Of a DNA stretch of 60,549 nucleotides, positions 35,226 through 45,039 are shown in pieces. Under the pieces are notes generated by a model that did not search any database, was not told where the DNA came from, and was given only the letters and a program-made list of their open reading frames with translations. The stretch covers positions 1-60,549 of the forward strand of contig CAMLRA010000008.1 in the NCBI GenBank assembly GCA_946482325.1. Reading direction: 5' to 3'. Position numbers and translations under genes: made by a program. The stretch is from an uncultured Chromatiaceae bacterium (GTDB lineage: Bacteria; Pseudomonadota; Gammaproteobacteria; Enterobacterales; Alteromonadaceae). Positions within the stretch are counted from its first letter, which is position 1. Every line of letters starts with the position of its first letter.

Positions 35226-36746
35226 ATGAACAAAAAAACAGTCGTCGCGTTAGCAGTGCTGGCGCACTTCACCGGCAGTTTTGCGGTACAGGCGCAAACG
35301 CTGACCAAAGACAACGGTGCCGCTGTGGGTGATAACCAAAACTCTATCACGGCAGGTCCAAATGGCAGCACCTTGCTGCAAGACGTGCATTTAATTCAGA
35401 AATTACAACGCTTTGCCCGTGAACGTATTCCAGAGCGTGTCGTACATGGCCGAGGCACCGGTGCGCATGGTGAGTTTGTCGTGACCCAGGCCATCCCGGA
35501 CTTAACCATCGCCAGTCTGTTTGCTGAATCAGGCAAGAAGACTCCGGTATTTGTCCGTTTCTCGACCGTGATCCATGGAAATCACAGCCCGGAAACGCTG
35601 CGTGACCCCCGTGGTTTTGCCACTAAGTTTTATACCGATCAAGGCAACTGGGACCTGGTAGGAAATAACCTGCCGGTATTTTTCATTCGCGACGCGATCA
35701 AATTCCCGGACATGGTGCATTCGCTGAAGCCATCGCCGGTAAACAATATGCAGGACCCAAACCGGGTGTTTGATTTTATGTCACAAGACCCGGCATCAAC
35801 TCATATGTTGACGCAGGTTTATTCCGACCTCGGTACCCCGGCCAGCTACCGGGAAATGGATGGTTTTGGTGTGCATGCGTTTAAATTCATCAATGCCAAA
35901 GGCGAAACAACTTATGTGAAGTTTCACTGGAAATCCCAGCAAGGTATTAAAAGTCTCGACGCTGAGCAGGTCGCCAAAGTACAAAGCATGGACTTCAACC
36001 ATCTGACGCGGGATTTGTATAAAGAGATCAACGCCGGCAATTTCCCGAAGTGGGATTTGTATGTGCAGACGTTGAAGCCTGAACAGTTGGATGATTTCAG
36101 TTTTAACCCGCTGGACGCGACGAAAGTTTGGCCCGGTGTGGCTGAAGTGAAAGTCGGTACCATGACGTTGAACCGGATGCCGGATAACTTCTTCCAGGAA
36201 ACCGAACAGTCGGCTTTTGCTCCTGCCAATCTGGTGCCAGGCATTGAGCCGTCAGAAGACCGCCTGTTGCAGGGCCGCATCTTCAGTTACAGCGACACCC
36301 AGATGTATCGCCTAGGTGCTAATCACCAGCAGTTGCCGATTAACCGGCCGCTGGTTGCTGTGAACAGCAACAATCAGGATGGTGCGATGAATTATGGCAA
36401 CACCAAATCGAATGTGAACTACGAACCAAGCAGTATCGAGCCAAAACCGGCACTGGTGGCCGCCCGGGCTGTGGCTACGCCACTGTCAGGCACAGTGCAA
36501 CAGCAAATTATCAGCAAAACTGACAACTTCAGTCAGGCCGGCGAGTTCTACCGTGCTTTGGATAAAACCGCCAAGCTGAATCTGGTGCGCAATCTGGCCG
36601 GTGATTTGGCAGCCGTCCAAGATAGCACCACCAAACACAAGATGCTGGCGCATTTTTATAAAGCGGATGCCGAGTACGGCACGGCGCTGACTAAAGCGGT
36701 CAAAGGCGATATCAAGACTGTGAAAGCGGTAGCAGCATCGCTGTAA
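35226..36746 (+). CDS. katB: periplasmic haem catalase KatB
   Basis: The 506-residue catalase has a signal peptide (VLAHFTGSFAVQAQ). It shows the catalytic histidine in RVVHGRGTGAHGEF, the asparagine in NNLPVFFIRDAIKFPD, and the haem-ligand tyrosine in RIFSYSDTQMYRLG. It destroys hydrogen peroxide in the periplasm. An ankyrin-repeat gene follows, as in the Pseudomonas katB–ankB operon, supporting the KatB assignment. The 106-base upstream region is AT-rich; I could not make a confident OxyR site. Confidence 0.94.
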   Translation: MNKKTVVALAVLAHFTGSFAVQAQTLTKDNGAAVGDNQNSITAGPNGSTLLQDVHLIQKLQRFARERIPERVVHGRGTGAHGEFVVTQAIPDLTIASLFAESGKKTPVFVRFSTVIHGNHSPETLRDPRGFATKFYTDQGNWDLVGNNLPVFFIRDAIKFPDMVHSLKPSPVNNMQDPNRVFDFMSQDPASTHMLTQVYSDLGTPASYREMDGFGVHAFKFINAKGETTYVKFHWKSQQGIKSLDAEQVAKVQSMDFNHLTRDLYKEINAGNFPKWDLYVQTLKPEQLDDFSFNPLDATKVWPGVAEVKVGTMTLNRMPDNFFQETEQSAFAPANLVPGIEPSEDRLLQGRIFSYSDTQMYRLGANHQQLPINRPLVAVNSNNQDGAMNYGNTKSNVNYEPSSIEPKPALVAARAVATPLSGTVQQQIISKTDNFSQAGEFYRALDKTAKLNLVRNLAGDLAAVQDSTTKHKMLAHFYKADAEYGTALTKAVKGDIKTVKAVAASL

Positions 36747-36753
36747 GCGTCAA

Positions 36754-36785
36754 AGGTTCCGGCTTGGGCAGGCGTGCCGGAACCT
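36754..36785 (+). repeat. perfect 10-bp hairpin between katB and ankB
   Basis: AGGTTCCGGC and GCCGGAACCT flank a 12-base loop directly after the katB stop. No T-run follows, so it is more likely an mRNA-stabilising or partly attenuating element within the operon than a full terminator. Confidence 0.55.
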
Positions 36786-36878
36786 GCTGAGAGTTAAAGT
36801 CCTGCGAGGCTCTTTGGCTCCTTCCTGCAACTAGGGTTGAGCTTCGCAGGCATTTCATTGATTTGGGAGTATAGGGTG

Positions 36879-37463
36879 ATGAAAAATTATCGTCAGCTGG
36901 TCGCAGCGACGTTGGTCTTGCTGTTTGCCGATGTGGCGGCAGACCCGCTACAGCCGGCCCCGCAAACTTCCGCCGCGGCTACGTCGGTATCTGCAACGCA
37001 ACAGCCAACGACGCTGACAGCGCTCAGCCCGTATTTTTTTGCCGCAGCCCGAAGTGGTGAAACGGCCGTGTTGCAGGAGTTTATCCAGGCCGGTTTTCCG
37101 GTGGACCTGAAAAATGAGGCCAGTTACACCGCGCTGATGATTGCTGCTTATCAGGGGCAGGCCAACGCTGTGAATTTATTACTAAAAGCTGGTGCAGACG
37201 CTTGTATTCGTGACAAACGGGGCCACACCGCTTTAATGGGCGCGATGATTAAAGCCGAATGGCAGATAGCCAAACAGCTCTATGCCATTGATTGTGATCA
37301 AGGTACGAACACACAAGCGACAGACGCCATCACCGACAAAAGTCAGATGACGGCGGCGCAGTTTGCGGAAAAGTTTGGCCAAAGCGAGAAGTTTAAGGCG
37401 CTGGCAACTCAGCTGGAAGACAGCACAGCGGCCCAGACACCGCTGCCTGCAACTCAGCCATAG
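36879..37463 (+). CDS. ankB: periplasmic ankyrin-repeat protein (AnkB-like)
   Basis: The 194-residue protein has a signal peptide (VAATLVLLFADVAADP) and at least two full ankyrin repeats (SGETAVLQEFIQAGFPVDLKN then ASYTALMIAAYQGQANAVNL, and GHTALMGAMIKAEW). In Pseudomonas aeruginosa AnkB supports KatB activity and hydrogen-peroxide resistance, and the same gene order here suggests the same role. The start follows GGGAG; an adjacent in-frame GTG one codon earlier is equally possible. Confidence 0.82.
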   Translation: MKNYRQLVAATLVLLFADVAADPLQPAPQTSAAATSVSATQQPTTLTALSPYFFAAARSGETAVLQEFIQAGFPVDLKNEASYTALMIAAYQGQANAVNLLLKAGADACIRDKRGHTALMGAMIKAEWQIAKQLYAIDCDQGTNTQATDAITDKSQMTAAQFAEKFGQSEKFKALATQLEDSTAAQTPLPATQP

Positions 37464-37466
37464 CGG

Positions 37467-37814
37467 TTAACCGCGAAATGCGGTGACTTTGATTTCGATT
37501 TTCCAGGCCGGATCAGCCAGACGCGCTTCGACAGTGGCTCGGGCCGGCGCCTGGCCTGCGGCAACCCAGGCATCCCAGGCCTGATTCATGCCGGCGTAAT
37601 CGGCCATATCGGCCAGATAGATAGTGGCATCGACGATGCTCGCTTTGCTGGCACCACAACCGGCTAGCAAGGTATCGATTTGCGCCAGCACATCGGCAGT
37701 CTGGCCCTGAATATCCAGACTGGTGTCGTTTGGCACCATACCGGCACAAAAAATAAAACCGCCGGCGATCACGGCTTCGGAATAACGCGTTCCCGGTAAA
37801 ATACGCTGAATCAT
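37467..37814 (-). CDS. RidA/YjgF-family protein
   Basis: The 115-residue protein has the RidA fold signature (YSEAVIAGGFIFCAGMVPND, DIQGQTADVLAQID, APARATVEARLADP). The arginine that binds the substrate carboxylate in active RidA enzymes is present (PARATVE). RidA deaminates reactive enamine/imine intermediates, but several subfamilies differ, so the exact substrate is uncertain. It is convergent with ankB, three bases away. Confidence 0.88.
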   Translation of the reverse strand: MIQRILPGTRYSEAVIAGGFIFCAGMVPNDTSLDIQGQTADVLAQIDTLLAGCGASKASIVDATIYLADMADYAGMNQAWDAWVAAGQAPARATVEARLADPAWKIEIKVTAFRG

Positions 37815-38000
37815 CAGTTGTTCTCCATTGAAGTTGCGCTGTTGTAGCAGGCAGAGATTTACTTGGCAAGCATGGCAATACGGCCTGTTGTCGCAACAGC
37901 TGAAACATCAAAGTCCAAAAAAACAGCTGTCAGACAGTTGTAACCCAATGTCTGTCACAACAGAATACGTGGTTTTTTACTCGCTGAATGAAGTGTGGAT

Positions 38001-38468
38001 ATGACGAACAACACAGTGCCCAAGTTGACCCTGAATAAATGGCTGTTGTTGCTGCTGGCAACTTTTGCCTTTGCGATTAGCGGCTATCAGCGCTGGTTAC
38101 AACAAGACTGGTTGACCTTAGCCGCAGTACTCACCGCCTGGCTGTTGGTGATTTGGCTGATCCAGCGCCATCGCCGGGAAGGCGCCGCAGTGTTGGCTGT
38201 GGAGATCACATCGTTACAATCGCAATTGGCTTTGGAAGATGACATGTTGCGAATTGGTAATGAAAGCTGGTCTTTGCAGGCAATCAGCCAGGTTGAAATG
38301 GGGGTGATTGACCAACAGCGGGCTTATGTCTATCTGACGATTGAGAATGAAGCCCCCGAGCCTGCCGAGACCCGGCAATTTTTGATCCCTTACTCTGAAT
38401 ATCAGCCAATCCGGCAGCAACTCACTGACGCATTACCACAGGCGCGCTGGTTGTTACCGCAAGACTGA
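38001..38468 (+). CDS. two-helix membrane protein, unknown function
   Basis: This 155-residue protein has two membrane helices near the N-terminus (KWLLLLLATFAFAISGY and LAAVLTAWLLVIWLIQ) and a cytoplasmic beta-rich domain of about 100 residues resembling PH-like domains of membrane-bound regulators. No catalytic motif is visible. A GTG two codons upstream is an alternative start. It is monocistronic and convergent with the YggN-like gene. I do not recognise a named family. Confidence 0.7.
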   Translation: MTNNTVPKLTLNKWLLLLLATFAFAISGYQRWLQQDWLTLAAVLTAWLLVIWLIQRHRREGAAVLAVEITSLQSQLALEDDMLRIGNESWSLQAISQVEMGVIDQQRAYVYLTIENEAPEPAETRQFLIPYSEYQPIRQQLTDALPQARWLLPQD

Positions 38469-38504
38469 GTTGTTTGTCTGTTGTTGCCCCTACTCACTCA
38501 GGAT

Positions 38505-38530
38505 AAAAAAAGCCCCGCAACATGCGGGGC
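38505..38530 (-). terminator. rho-independent terminator of the YggN-like gene
   Basis: GCCCCGCA-ACA-TGCGGGGC is a perfect 8-bp stem. On the minus strand it is followed by TTTTTTT. It lies about 45 bases past the YggN-like stop. Confidence 0.88.
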
Positions 38531-38575
38531 AACGGGTGTTGAGAGGTTTCAGCAAACTCTCGTGGGAAATAAACC

Positions 38576-39385
38576 TTATTCAGCGCTGCTGGCAGTGTCG
38601 TTGCCAGTTTTGTTTTCAGAAACTTGGATCAAATCAAATTTTTGCATTGCTGGTACTTTGGCCTGAATTTGTGTTTCCAGACCGTCCAGCTGCTGCAGGG
38701 AGCTGCAGATCTGCTGACCACGTGCTTCCAGCTGGTCGCCACGGGCGTTCATGTCAGCTTCCAACTCGTTACCAAATTGGTCCATTTTTTTGCCAAAAGC
38801 TTCCATCCGTTGCTCGAAATTGCCTTCGCCGCTGCTCATCGCTTTGCCAACCAGCATCAGCGCATTGCCGGTGATTTCGGCGACGGATTCTTCAATTGCT
38901 TTCGACATTTCGTCGTCAAAACCGTTGTCGATGCCAGCCAGCTTGCTGCCATTGATGCGGATACCGTTGTCGCTGCGCAGCATAATTTGGTCGAGATTAG
39001 TGCGCATTTTATTCAGCGCGCGATCGATATTGGCCTGGGCTTCGCCGTTGTCGACTTCGAACTGCGCCATCACTCGGGTCAGGGCTTCAGAAGCCATCGA
39101 TACGGCGTCGGCCACCAGCGTTACAGTGTCTTCGGCATTTGTGCGAAGACCGGCCTGATATTTCTGCAACAACACTGCGGTGTCTGCATCGGTGTCGACG
39201 GCTTGATTGTTAATCCATAGTTGTCCCTGGTCGCTGATACGCCATAACGGCGCGTCGTTCCGCAGCAACTGCACATCGGCGCGTTGCACCAGTAAATCGT
39301 CATGTAATTCCAGCGAACAGTTGTGGTCAGATTCGTGGGCCATAGCAATAGAACTGAATAAGGTAGCGGCAATTAACAGTTTCAT
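38576..39385 (-). CDS. yggN: YggN family (DUF2884) exported protein
   Basis: The 269-residue protein has a signal peptide (LLIAATLFSSIAMAHESD), a DUF2884 N-terminal part with LWINNQAVDTDADTAVLLQKY, and a long helical C-terminal half rich in methionine and acidic residues (EGNFEQRMEAFGKKMDQFG). A single cysteine pair (near 24 and 228) could form a disulfide. The family is periplasmic and of unknown function. It is monocistronic with a strong terminator. Confidence 0.87.
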   Translation of the reverse strand: MKLLIAATLFSSIAMAHESDHNCSLELHDDLLVQRADVQLLRNDAPLWRISDQGQLWINNQAVDTDADTAVLLQKYQAGLRTNAEDTVTLVADAVSMASEALTRVMAQFEVDNGEAQANIDRALNKMRTNLDQIMLRSDNGIRINGSKLAGIDNGFDDEMSKAIEESVAEITGNALMLVGKAMSSGEGNFEQRMEAFGKKMDQFGNELEADMNARGDQLEARGQQICSSLQQLDGLETQIQAKVPAMQKFDLIQVSENKTGNDTASSAE

Positions 39386-39701
39386 AAGTCCATTCCTTCG
39401 TCGTGGTGAGTGATGATGTCAGGCCTGGTCCGGCTGAACCTATGCTGACTGCAACAGATATATTTGCATCGCAAAGGATGTGCCAATTGGTATCATATTG
39501 ATTTTTATGATTTATTTGTGTTTTGATGGCAGTGAGTGAAATCAGAGGTTAGTAGTTTTTACTAACAATTAGTCAAAACATCACTATCGCCAGACAATCT
39601 TGGTATATAACCAATTCGAATAAGTGGTGCCGATCAATTCTTTCTGGTTTAGCCGTCTATATGGATAAAATAACGCCAATTTTGACAGTACAGGTGTCGT
39701 T
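39386..39701 (+). promoter_or_regulatory. cysJIH upstream region (316 bases, AT-rich, no gene)
   Basis: No coding frame is credible here. A perfect 7-bp inverted repeat (GTTAGTA and TACTAAC, 39548-39566) and a TTGGT-N5-ACCAA element (39599-39613) overlapping a TATATAAC -10-like stretch are visible. This is the expected place for CysB activation of cysJIH, but CysB sites are too degenerate to call by eye. Confidence 0.3.
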
Positions 39702-41513
39702 ATGCCGTTTACTTCACTGATCGCACCAGCCAGCCCGCTTAGTGCGCAGCAAGTTCAGGACTTACAGAAATTGGTCAGCCAGCTTAATCCTATTCAGCAA
39801 GCCTGGGTCAGTGGTTATCTGGCGGCCGCTGCCCAGCTGGCTTCCGGCGGCAGCGCTGTCAACGCAGCGCCAGCGCCACAACAGGCCGCAGTGCTGACCA
39901 TTTTGTATGCCTCGCAAACCGGTAATGCCAAAGGCGTTGCCGCTAAAATCAAAGCGGCGGCCGAGGCGCAGGGCGTGGCGGTGCAGTTGCAGGACATCGC
40001 GTCGTATAAAACCAATGCCTTAGCCAAAGAAAAGTTCCTGATCATTGTTACCTCGACTTATGGTGAAGGTGAGCCGCCGGAATCAGCGGTCAGCTTCCAT
40101 AAATTCTTGTTTAGCAAAAAAGCGCCGAAACTGCCGGAATTGCAATATGCCGTGCTGGGCCTCGGTGATACCAGCTATGAATTTTTCTGCAAAACCGCGT
40201 TGGATTTTGATGAGCAACTCGAAGCGCTTGGCGCGAAACGCTTGTTTGCCCGCGCTGACCTGGATGTCGATTACGTCGATGCCGCGGCGAGCTGGCAGCA
40301 AGGTGCATTAGATGTGTTCAGCCCGCTGTTAAAGGCCGCTGGCGCAGGCAGTGCCCAAGTGATTGCCTGGCCTGGCAGTACCGGTACCGCCGGTAGTCAT
40401 AGCCCCTATGACAAACAACATCCGGCCACAGCCGAGCTTGCCGTGAATCAAAAAATTACCGCGCGCAATTCCACCAAAGACGTACGGCATATCGAAATTT
40501 CGTTAGCCGACACCGGCCTGACTTATCAGCCGGGCGATGCACTGGGCGTGTTTTTTGATAACGATCCGGCGCTGGTTGATGCCGTGCTGCAAGCAACCGG
40601 CACTTCAGGCGACATTGAAGTCAGCTTGGGCAGCCAGACCCTGACGCTGCGCGATGCGTTGTTACGTGAATTAGAACTGACCCAGTCCTACCCGTCTTTT
40701 GTCGAAAAATATGCGGCAGCGACTGGTAATGCCGAACTGCAGCAACTGGCCGCAGACAAAAACGCACTGCGTACTTATCTGGCAGAGCGCCAGACTGCAG
40801 ATGTGATTTTGCAGCATCCTGCCGGGTTAACAGCACAAGTCTTGGTCGATTGCCTGCGCAAAGTGCAGCCGCGTTTATATTCCATCGCCTCCAGCCAGGC
40901 TGAAGTTGGCGAAGAAGTGCATTTGACGGTTGGCGTGGTGCGCTTTGATGCCTTTGGCCAGACCCATTTAGGCGGCGCTTCCGGCTTTTTGGCTGAGCGG
41001 CTGGAAGAAGGCGGCAAGGTCAGAGTTTTTGTCGAACACAATGACAATTTCCGCCTGCCGGATAACGATACGCCGGTCATTATGATTGGCCCCGGTACTG
41101 GTATTGCGCCGTTCCGCGCCTTTTTGCAGGAACGCGACAACGCCGGCGCCACCGGTCAAAACTGGTTATTTTTCGGTAACCCGCATTTCACCCGCGATTT
41201 TCTCTATCAGGTCGAACTGCAGGATTATTTAAAGCGTGGTGTGTTAAGCAAACTGGATGTGGCTTTTAGCCGTGACCAGGCGCAGAAAGTCTATGTGCAG
41301 GATAAACTGAAGGCCAAAGGTGCTGAAGTCTGGTCCTGGCTGCAACAAGGCGCGCACCTGTATATCTGCGGCGACGGCAACAGGATGGCGAAAGATGTGC
41401 ATCAGGCGCTGCTGGAGATTGCCGCAGCGCATGGCGGCCTGAATGCCGAAGCCGCCGCAGACTATTTTGAACAACTGCGTGAAAGCAAACGTTATCAGAA
41501 GGATGTGTATTAA
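39702..41513 (+). CDS. cysJ: NADPH-dependent sulfite reductase flavoprotein, alpha subunit
   Basis: The 603-residue protein has the CysJ layout: an FMN-binding flavodoxin domain ([12 protein letters not shown] and [12 protein letters not shown], about 65-205), a linker/FAD domain (RLYSIASSQ and [12 protein letters not shown], about 235-450), and an NADPH domain ([36 protein letters not shown]), ending in RYQKDVY. It passes electrons from NADPH to the CysI haemoprotein to reduce sulfite to sulfide. Its stop overlaps the cysI start (TAATG), so the two are coupled. Confidence 0.97.
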   Translation: MPFTSLIAPASPLSAQQVQDLQKLVSQLNPIQQAWVSGYLAAAAQLASGGSAVNAAPAPQQAAVLTILYASQTGNAKGVAAKIKAAAEAQGVAVQLQDIASYKTNALAKEKFLIIVTSTYGEGEPPESAVSFHKFLFSKKAPKLPELQYAVLGLGDTSYEFFCKTALDFDEQLEALGAKRLFARADLDVDYVDAAASWQQGALDVFSPLLKAAGAGSAQVIAWPGSTGTAGSHSPYDKQHPATAELAVNQKITARNSTKDVRHIEISLADTGLTYQPGDALGVFFDNDPALVDAVLQATGTSGDIEVSLGSQTLTLRDALLRELELTQSYPSFVEKYAAATGNAELQQLAADKNALRTYLAERQTADVILQHPAGLTAQVLVDCLRKVQPRLYSIASSQAEVGEEVHLTVGVVRFDAFGQTHLGGASGFLAERLEEGGKVRVFVEHNDNFRLPDNDTPVIMIGPGTGIAPFRAFLQERDNAGATGQNWLFFGNPHFTRDFLYQVELQDYLKRGVLSKLDVAFSRDQAQKVYVQDKLKAKGAEVWSWLQQGAHLYICGDGNRMAKDVHQALLEIAAAHGGLNAEAAADYFEQLRESKRYQKDVY

Positions 41514-43231
41514 TGAGCCAATATCCGATTAACCCTGAGCTGCAGGTGCAGGGCGCGTTGTCTGATAACGAGCGGTTAAAAGCCGAAAGCCATCATTTAC
41601 GCGGCACCATCACTACAGATTTAAAAGACGAAATTACCGGCGGTTTCACCGGCGATAACTTCTTATTAGTACGTTTTCACGGCATGTATCAGCAAGATGA
41701 CCGCGATTTACGCGCCGAACGCGCTGAACAAAAACTGGAGCCGCTGCATAACGTGATGCTGCGGGCGCGGATGCCGGGCGGCATTATTAAGCCGGAGCAG
41801 TGGCTGGCTATCGACAAATTCGCCAGCGAAAAAACTCTGTACGGTAGTATCCGTTTAACGACGCGCCAGACCTTCCAGTTCCACGGTGTGTTTAAGCCAG
41901 AAATCAAACCGATGCACCAGATGCTGAACAGCATAGGCATCGATTCGATTGCCACCGCAGGTGACGTGAACCGCAACGTGCTTTGTACCTCAAACCCGGT
42001 CGAATCGGTGCTGCATCAGCAAGCCTATGAATGGGCTGTGAAAATTTCTGAGCATCTGCTGCCAAAAACCCGCGCTTATGCCGAAATCTGGCTCGATGAA
42101 GAAAAGGTTGAAACGACGGAAACCGAACCTGTGTTGGGCGATACCTATTTGCCGCGTAAGTTTAAAACCACTGTTGTCATCCCACCGCATAACGACATCG
42201 ATGTGCATGCCAACGACTTAAACTTTGTGGCTATTGCCGAAAACGGCCAGCTGGTCGGTTTTAACGTGCTGGTCGGCGGTGGCCTGGCCATGACACACGG
42301 CGACAAAGGCACCTACCCGCGCCGCGCTGAAGATTTTGGTTTTATCGGCCTTGAGCACGTGCTGAAGGTGGCGGAACATGTTGTGACAGTGCAGCGCGAT
42401 TATGGTGACCGGGTCAACCGCAAAAACGCCAAAACCAAATACACCATCGACCGCATCGGCGTGGATACTTTTAAACAAGAAGTAGAAAAACGCGTGGGTG
42501 TACAGTTCCAACCAAGCCGGCCTTATACCTTTACCCATCGCGGCGACCGCTTTGGCTGGGTCGAAGGCATTGATGGCAAACACCATTTAACACTGTTTAT
42601 CGAAAACGGCCGTTTGCTGGATTACCCGGGCAAACCGCTCAAAACCGGTGTGTCGGAAATTGCCAAAATCCATAAAGGCGATTTCCGTATGACGGCGAAC
42701 CAGAATCTGATCATCGCTGGTGTTGCTGCTGAAGACAAAGCCCAGATTGAAGCCATTGCCCGCGCCCATGGTCTGATTGAAGACTCCGTGACCGAGCAAC
42801 GCAAAAACTCGATGGCTTGTGTGTCGCTGCCGACTTGTCCGCTGGCAATGGCGGAGGCTGAGCGTTATCTGCCGACTTTGGTGACCCATGTCGAAGGCAT
42901 TCTGGCCAAGCACGGCGTGGCAAACGATCACATCATCTTACGTGTGGTTGGCTGCCCGAACGGCTGTGGCCGCGCCATGTTGGCTGAAGCCGGTTTAGTT
43001 GGCCGTGGCCCTGGCAAATATAATTTGTATCTGGGTGGCAACACTGCCGGTACCCGCATTCCGAAGCTGTATTTGGATAACGTGGCAGAAGCTGAAATTT
43101 TGGCAGCACTCGACACCCTGATTGGCCGCTGGGCGCTGGAACGCCATGCCGGTGAATGTTTCGGTGATTTTGTGATTCGGGTTGGTGTGGTCGCTGAAGT
43201 GAAAGTCAGCAAAACCGACTTCCACGCGTAA
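41513..43231 (+). CDS. cysI: sulfite reductase haemoprotein, beta subunit
   Basis: The 572-residue subunit carries the sirohaem/4Fe-4S ligands in [19 protein letters not shown] and [12 protein letters not shown]. Sirohaem-binding arginine segments include [21 protein letters not shown] and [13 protein letters not shown] [14 protein letters not shown]. It reduces sulfite to sulfide with six electrons from CysJ. It overlaps cysJ by one base. Two REP-like hairpins follow before cysH. Its sirohaem cofactor is made by CysG, encoded about 15 kb downstream. Confidence 0.97.
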   Translation: MSQYPINPELQVQGALSDNERLKAESHHLRGTITTDLKDEITGGFTGDNFLLVRFHGMYQQDDRDLRAERAEQKLEPLHNVMLRARMPGGIIKPEQWLAIDKFASEKTLYGSIRLTTRQTFQFHGVFKPEIKPMHQMLNSIGIDSIATAGDVNRNVLCTSNPVESVLHQQAYEWAVKISEHLLPKTRAYAEIWLDEEKVETTETEPVLGDTYLPRKFKTTVVIPPHNDIDVHANDLNFVAIAENGQLVGFNVLVGGGLAMTHGDKGTYPRRAEDFGFIGLEHVLKVAEHVVTVQRDYGDRVNRKNAKTKYTIDRIGVDTFKQEVEKRVGVQFQPSRPYTFTHRGDRFGWVEGIDGKHHLTLFIENGRLLDYPGKPLKTGVSEIAKIHKGDFRMTANQNLIIAGVAAEDKAQIEAIARAHGLIEDSVTEQRKNSMACVSLPTCPLAMAEAERYLPTLVTHVEGILAKHGVANDHIILRVVGCPNGCGRAMLAEAGLVGRGPGKYNLYLGGNTAGTRIPKLYLDNVAEAEILAALDTLIGRWALERHAGECFGDFVIRVGVVAEVKVSKTDFHA

Positions 43232-43238
43232 ATAAGCC

Positions 43239-43322
43239 GTCGGGGTAACCCACATGGTTACCCGCCGGATCACGGCATCGTTCGGTACGATTGAACCGTA
43301 GGGGTAACCCTTGTGGTTACCC
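43239..43322. repeat. pair of REP-like palindromes between cysI and cysH
   Basis: Two 25-base units share the form GTMG + GGGTAACC + 5-base loop + GGTTACCC: GTCG...cacat at 43239-43263 and GTAG...cttgt at 43298-43322, both followed by GCC. A short G-T-rich head tetranucleotide before an imperfect palindrome is the hallmark of REP elements mobilised by RAYT transposases. No RAYT gene is in the window. Confidence 0.65.
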
Positions 43323-43351
43323 GCCAAAAACACGAAGAAACAGGTAAATAG

Positions 43352-44086
43352 ATGAGTTATCAGCAGATTTTACAGCTGGACCCAGCCGCGCAGCAGCAAG
43401 CCTTAGCGGAGATCAACCAAAGGCTGGCGGCATTGTCGCCGGCTGGACGGGTGGCTTTTGCACTCGGTGAATTACCGGGCCAGCATATGCTGAGTTCCAG
43501 CTTTGGTATTCAGGCAGCGGTGATGCTGCATCTGGTGACTCAGGCCAAAGCTGATATTCCGGTAGTGCTGACCGATACCGGTTATCTGTTCCCGGAAACC
43601 TATCGTTTTATTGATGAGCTGACGGCCCGTTTACAGCTCAATCTTAAGGTCTACCGCGCCGGGATCACGCCAGCCTGGCAAGAGGCGCGTTTTGGCCAGC
43701 TCTGGACCACGCCGGAAGGCCTGAAACAATATAACCAGCTGAACAAAGTCGAACCAATGCAAAGGGCGCTGCAGGAGCTGAACATCAGCAGCTGGTTCAC
43801 CGGTCTGCGTCGCAGCCAAAGCAGCAGCCGTGCTGAAACGCCGATTGTCGGTATTCAGCGTGGCGTGCTGAAGATCAATCCGATTGTTGAATGGACCAAC
43901 AAAGATATTCACTATTATCTACAGGACCACAACCTGCCCTATCACCCGCTGTGGGAACAGGGTTATATGTCGGTTGGCGACACGCATTCCAGTGCGCCAA
44001 TGTCGCTTGGCATGAGCGAAGAAGACACCCGCTTTAATGGCATGGGCCGCGAATGTGGCTTGCATGTCGCTGGTGATGGCATCTGA
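43352..44086 (+). CDS. cysH: phosphoadenosine phosphosulfate (PAPS) reductase
   Basis: The 244-residue enzyme reduces PAPS to sulfite with thioredoxin. It shows [15 protein letters not shown] and [15 protein letters not shown] (PP-loop-type fold), [14 protein letters not shown], and the C-terminal catalytic ECGLH. It lacks the CC...CC cluster motif of assimilatory APS reductases, so PAPS is the likely substrate. It forms the third gene of the cysJIH operon, separated from cysI by 120 bases containing the REP pair. Confidence 0.95.
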   Translation: MSYQQILQLDPAAQQQALAEINQRLAALSPAGRVAFALGELPGQHMLSSSFGIQAAVMLHLVTQAKADIPVVLTDTGYLFPETYRFIDELTARLQLNLKVYRAGITPAWQEARFGQLWTTPEGLKQYNQLNKVEPMQRALQELNISSWFTGLRRSQSSSRAETPIVGIQRGVLKINPIVEWTNKDIHYYLQDHNLPYHPLWEQGYMSVGDTHSSAPMSLGMSEEDTRFNGMGRECGLHVAGDGI

Positions 44087-44093
44087 ACAGCAA

Positions 44094-44121
44094 ACGCCTG
44101 CGCCAGTGTGGCGGCAGGCGT
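44094..44121. terminator. hairpin downstream of cysH
   Basis: ACGCCTGC and GCAGGCGT pair perfectly and the stem continues with CC/GG around AGTGT. It lies between the convergent cysH and LolA-like genes. No long T-run is present, so termination is plausible but not certain. Confidence 0.4.
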
Positions 44122-44140
44122 ATTGGTCTCTGATCACAGC

Positions 44141-44905
44141 CTAAATCGCCTGCACAGTGCTGAGCGCCTGTGGATTAAATAAGCGCGCCGGCAGTAGCCG
44201 AGGTGTTACTTTGTCGTAATGCAGCACGGTGATATCTCTGGTTTGCATCTTATCCAGCAATTCCATCGCGACCACACGCGGCGCCTCACCGGTTCGGCTA
44301 CGAACAAATCGCGCGGATTTTGCTTGTTTGCCGGAGGGCAGGTAAAACTCGGCCCGTAGCGGGAAATGGTCGGTGTTACTGACCCAAAGTTCAATCCTTT
44401 GATAACTCAGGCCTTCGCGGTTCGCCAGCAGGCTCAGTTGAATGCCCTCACTTTGTGCGTCAGCGGCCATCAGCTGATAATCCTGCTGCCAGTTCAGTGT
44501 CGCCACATCACCGCTGGACGCTTCGCCCATCAGCTTTTGCAGTGGCGTGATGCGCAGCGCTCGGCGGCTGCCAGGTAGTTGCAACCAAAATTGCTGGTCC
44601 TGCAACAACACTTTTTGGCCCTGACTGGTACCTCCGGTGAAAATCACCAATGACTTACGATTCTCCCCCGACAACAGCTGATACGGTTGCATTTTTTCGC
44701 TGCGACCGGCTTTGATGGTTTCAATCCGGCCCTGCAGCACAAAACTTTGTTGTGGTCCGCGAAACTGTTCGGCGGTTGTCAGATATTGCTGCGCCTGTGG
44801 TAATGGCAGTTCCTTGGCATGGCTACTCATGAGGATGCTGCTGAGCAGCACACTTGTTGTGATTAGGCGGGTGAAACGACGACAGGTATTCAGTGTGACT
44901 GTCAT
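44141..44905 (-). CDS. LolA-like outer-membrane lipoprotein-sorting family protein
   Basis: This 254-residue exported protein (signal peptide ending near ILMSSHAKE) has the curved beta-sheet pattern of the LolA-like family: QFRGPQQSFVLQGRIETIKAG, KVLLQDQQFWLQLPGSRRALRI, and QRIELWVSNTDHFPLRAEFYLPSG. It lacks classic LolA length and motifs and belongs to the variant class found beside MacB/FtsX-type ABC transporters. I chose the second methionine with AAGGAA upstream. It is the last gene of the ABC operon and probably receives the exported substrate in the periplasm. Confidence 0.8.
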   Translation of the reverse strand: MTVTLNTCRRFTRLITTSVLLSSILMSSHAKELPLPQAQQYLTTAEQFRGPQQSFVLQGRIETIKAGRSEKMQPYQLLSGENRKSLVIFTGGTSQGQKVLLQDQQFWLQLPGSRRALRITPLQKLMGEASSGDVATLNWQQDYQLMAADAQSEGIQLSLLANREGLSYQRIELWVSNTDHFPLRAEFYLPSGKQAKSARFVRSRTGEAPRVVAMELLDKMQTRDITVLHYDKVTPRLLPARLFNPQALSTVQAI

Positions 44906-45039
44906 AGTGCAGTTCCTTGTTGCGCTGAAGTTCAAAAGCAGATTAATGAAGTCAGACCGTTGTTGCAGGACGACCCGACCAACGGCTAATGGCGCCGCCA
45001 GATGGCAGCCGGTGCAGACCAGCTGCCATTCCTTGTCGG

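Noticed and set aside
41689..43333. minus-strand frames opposite cysI
   Set aside because: Antisense shadows of a highly conserved gene with strong codon bias.
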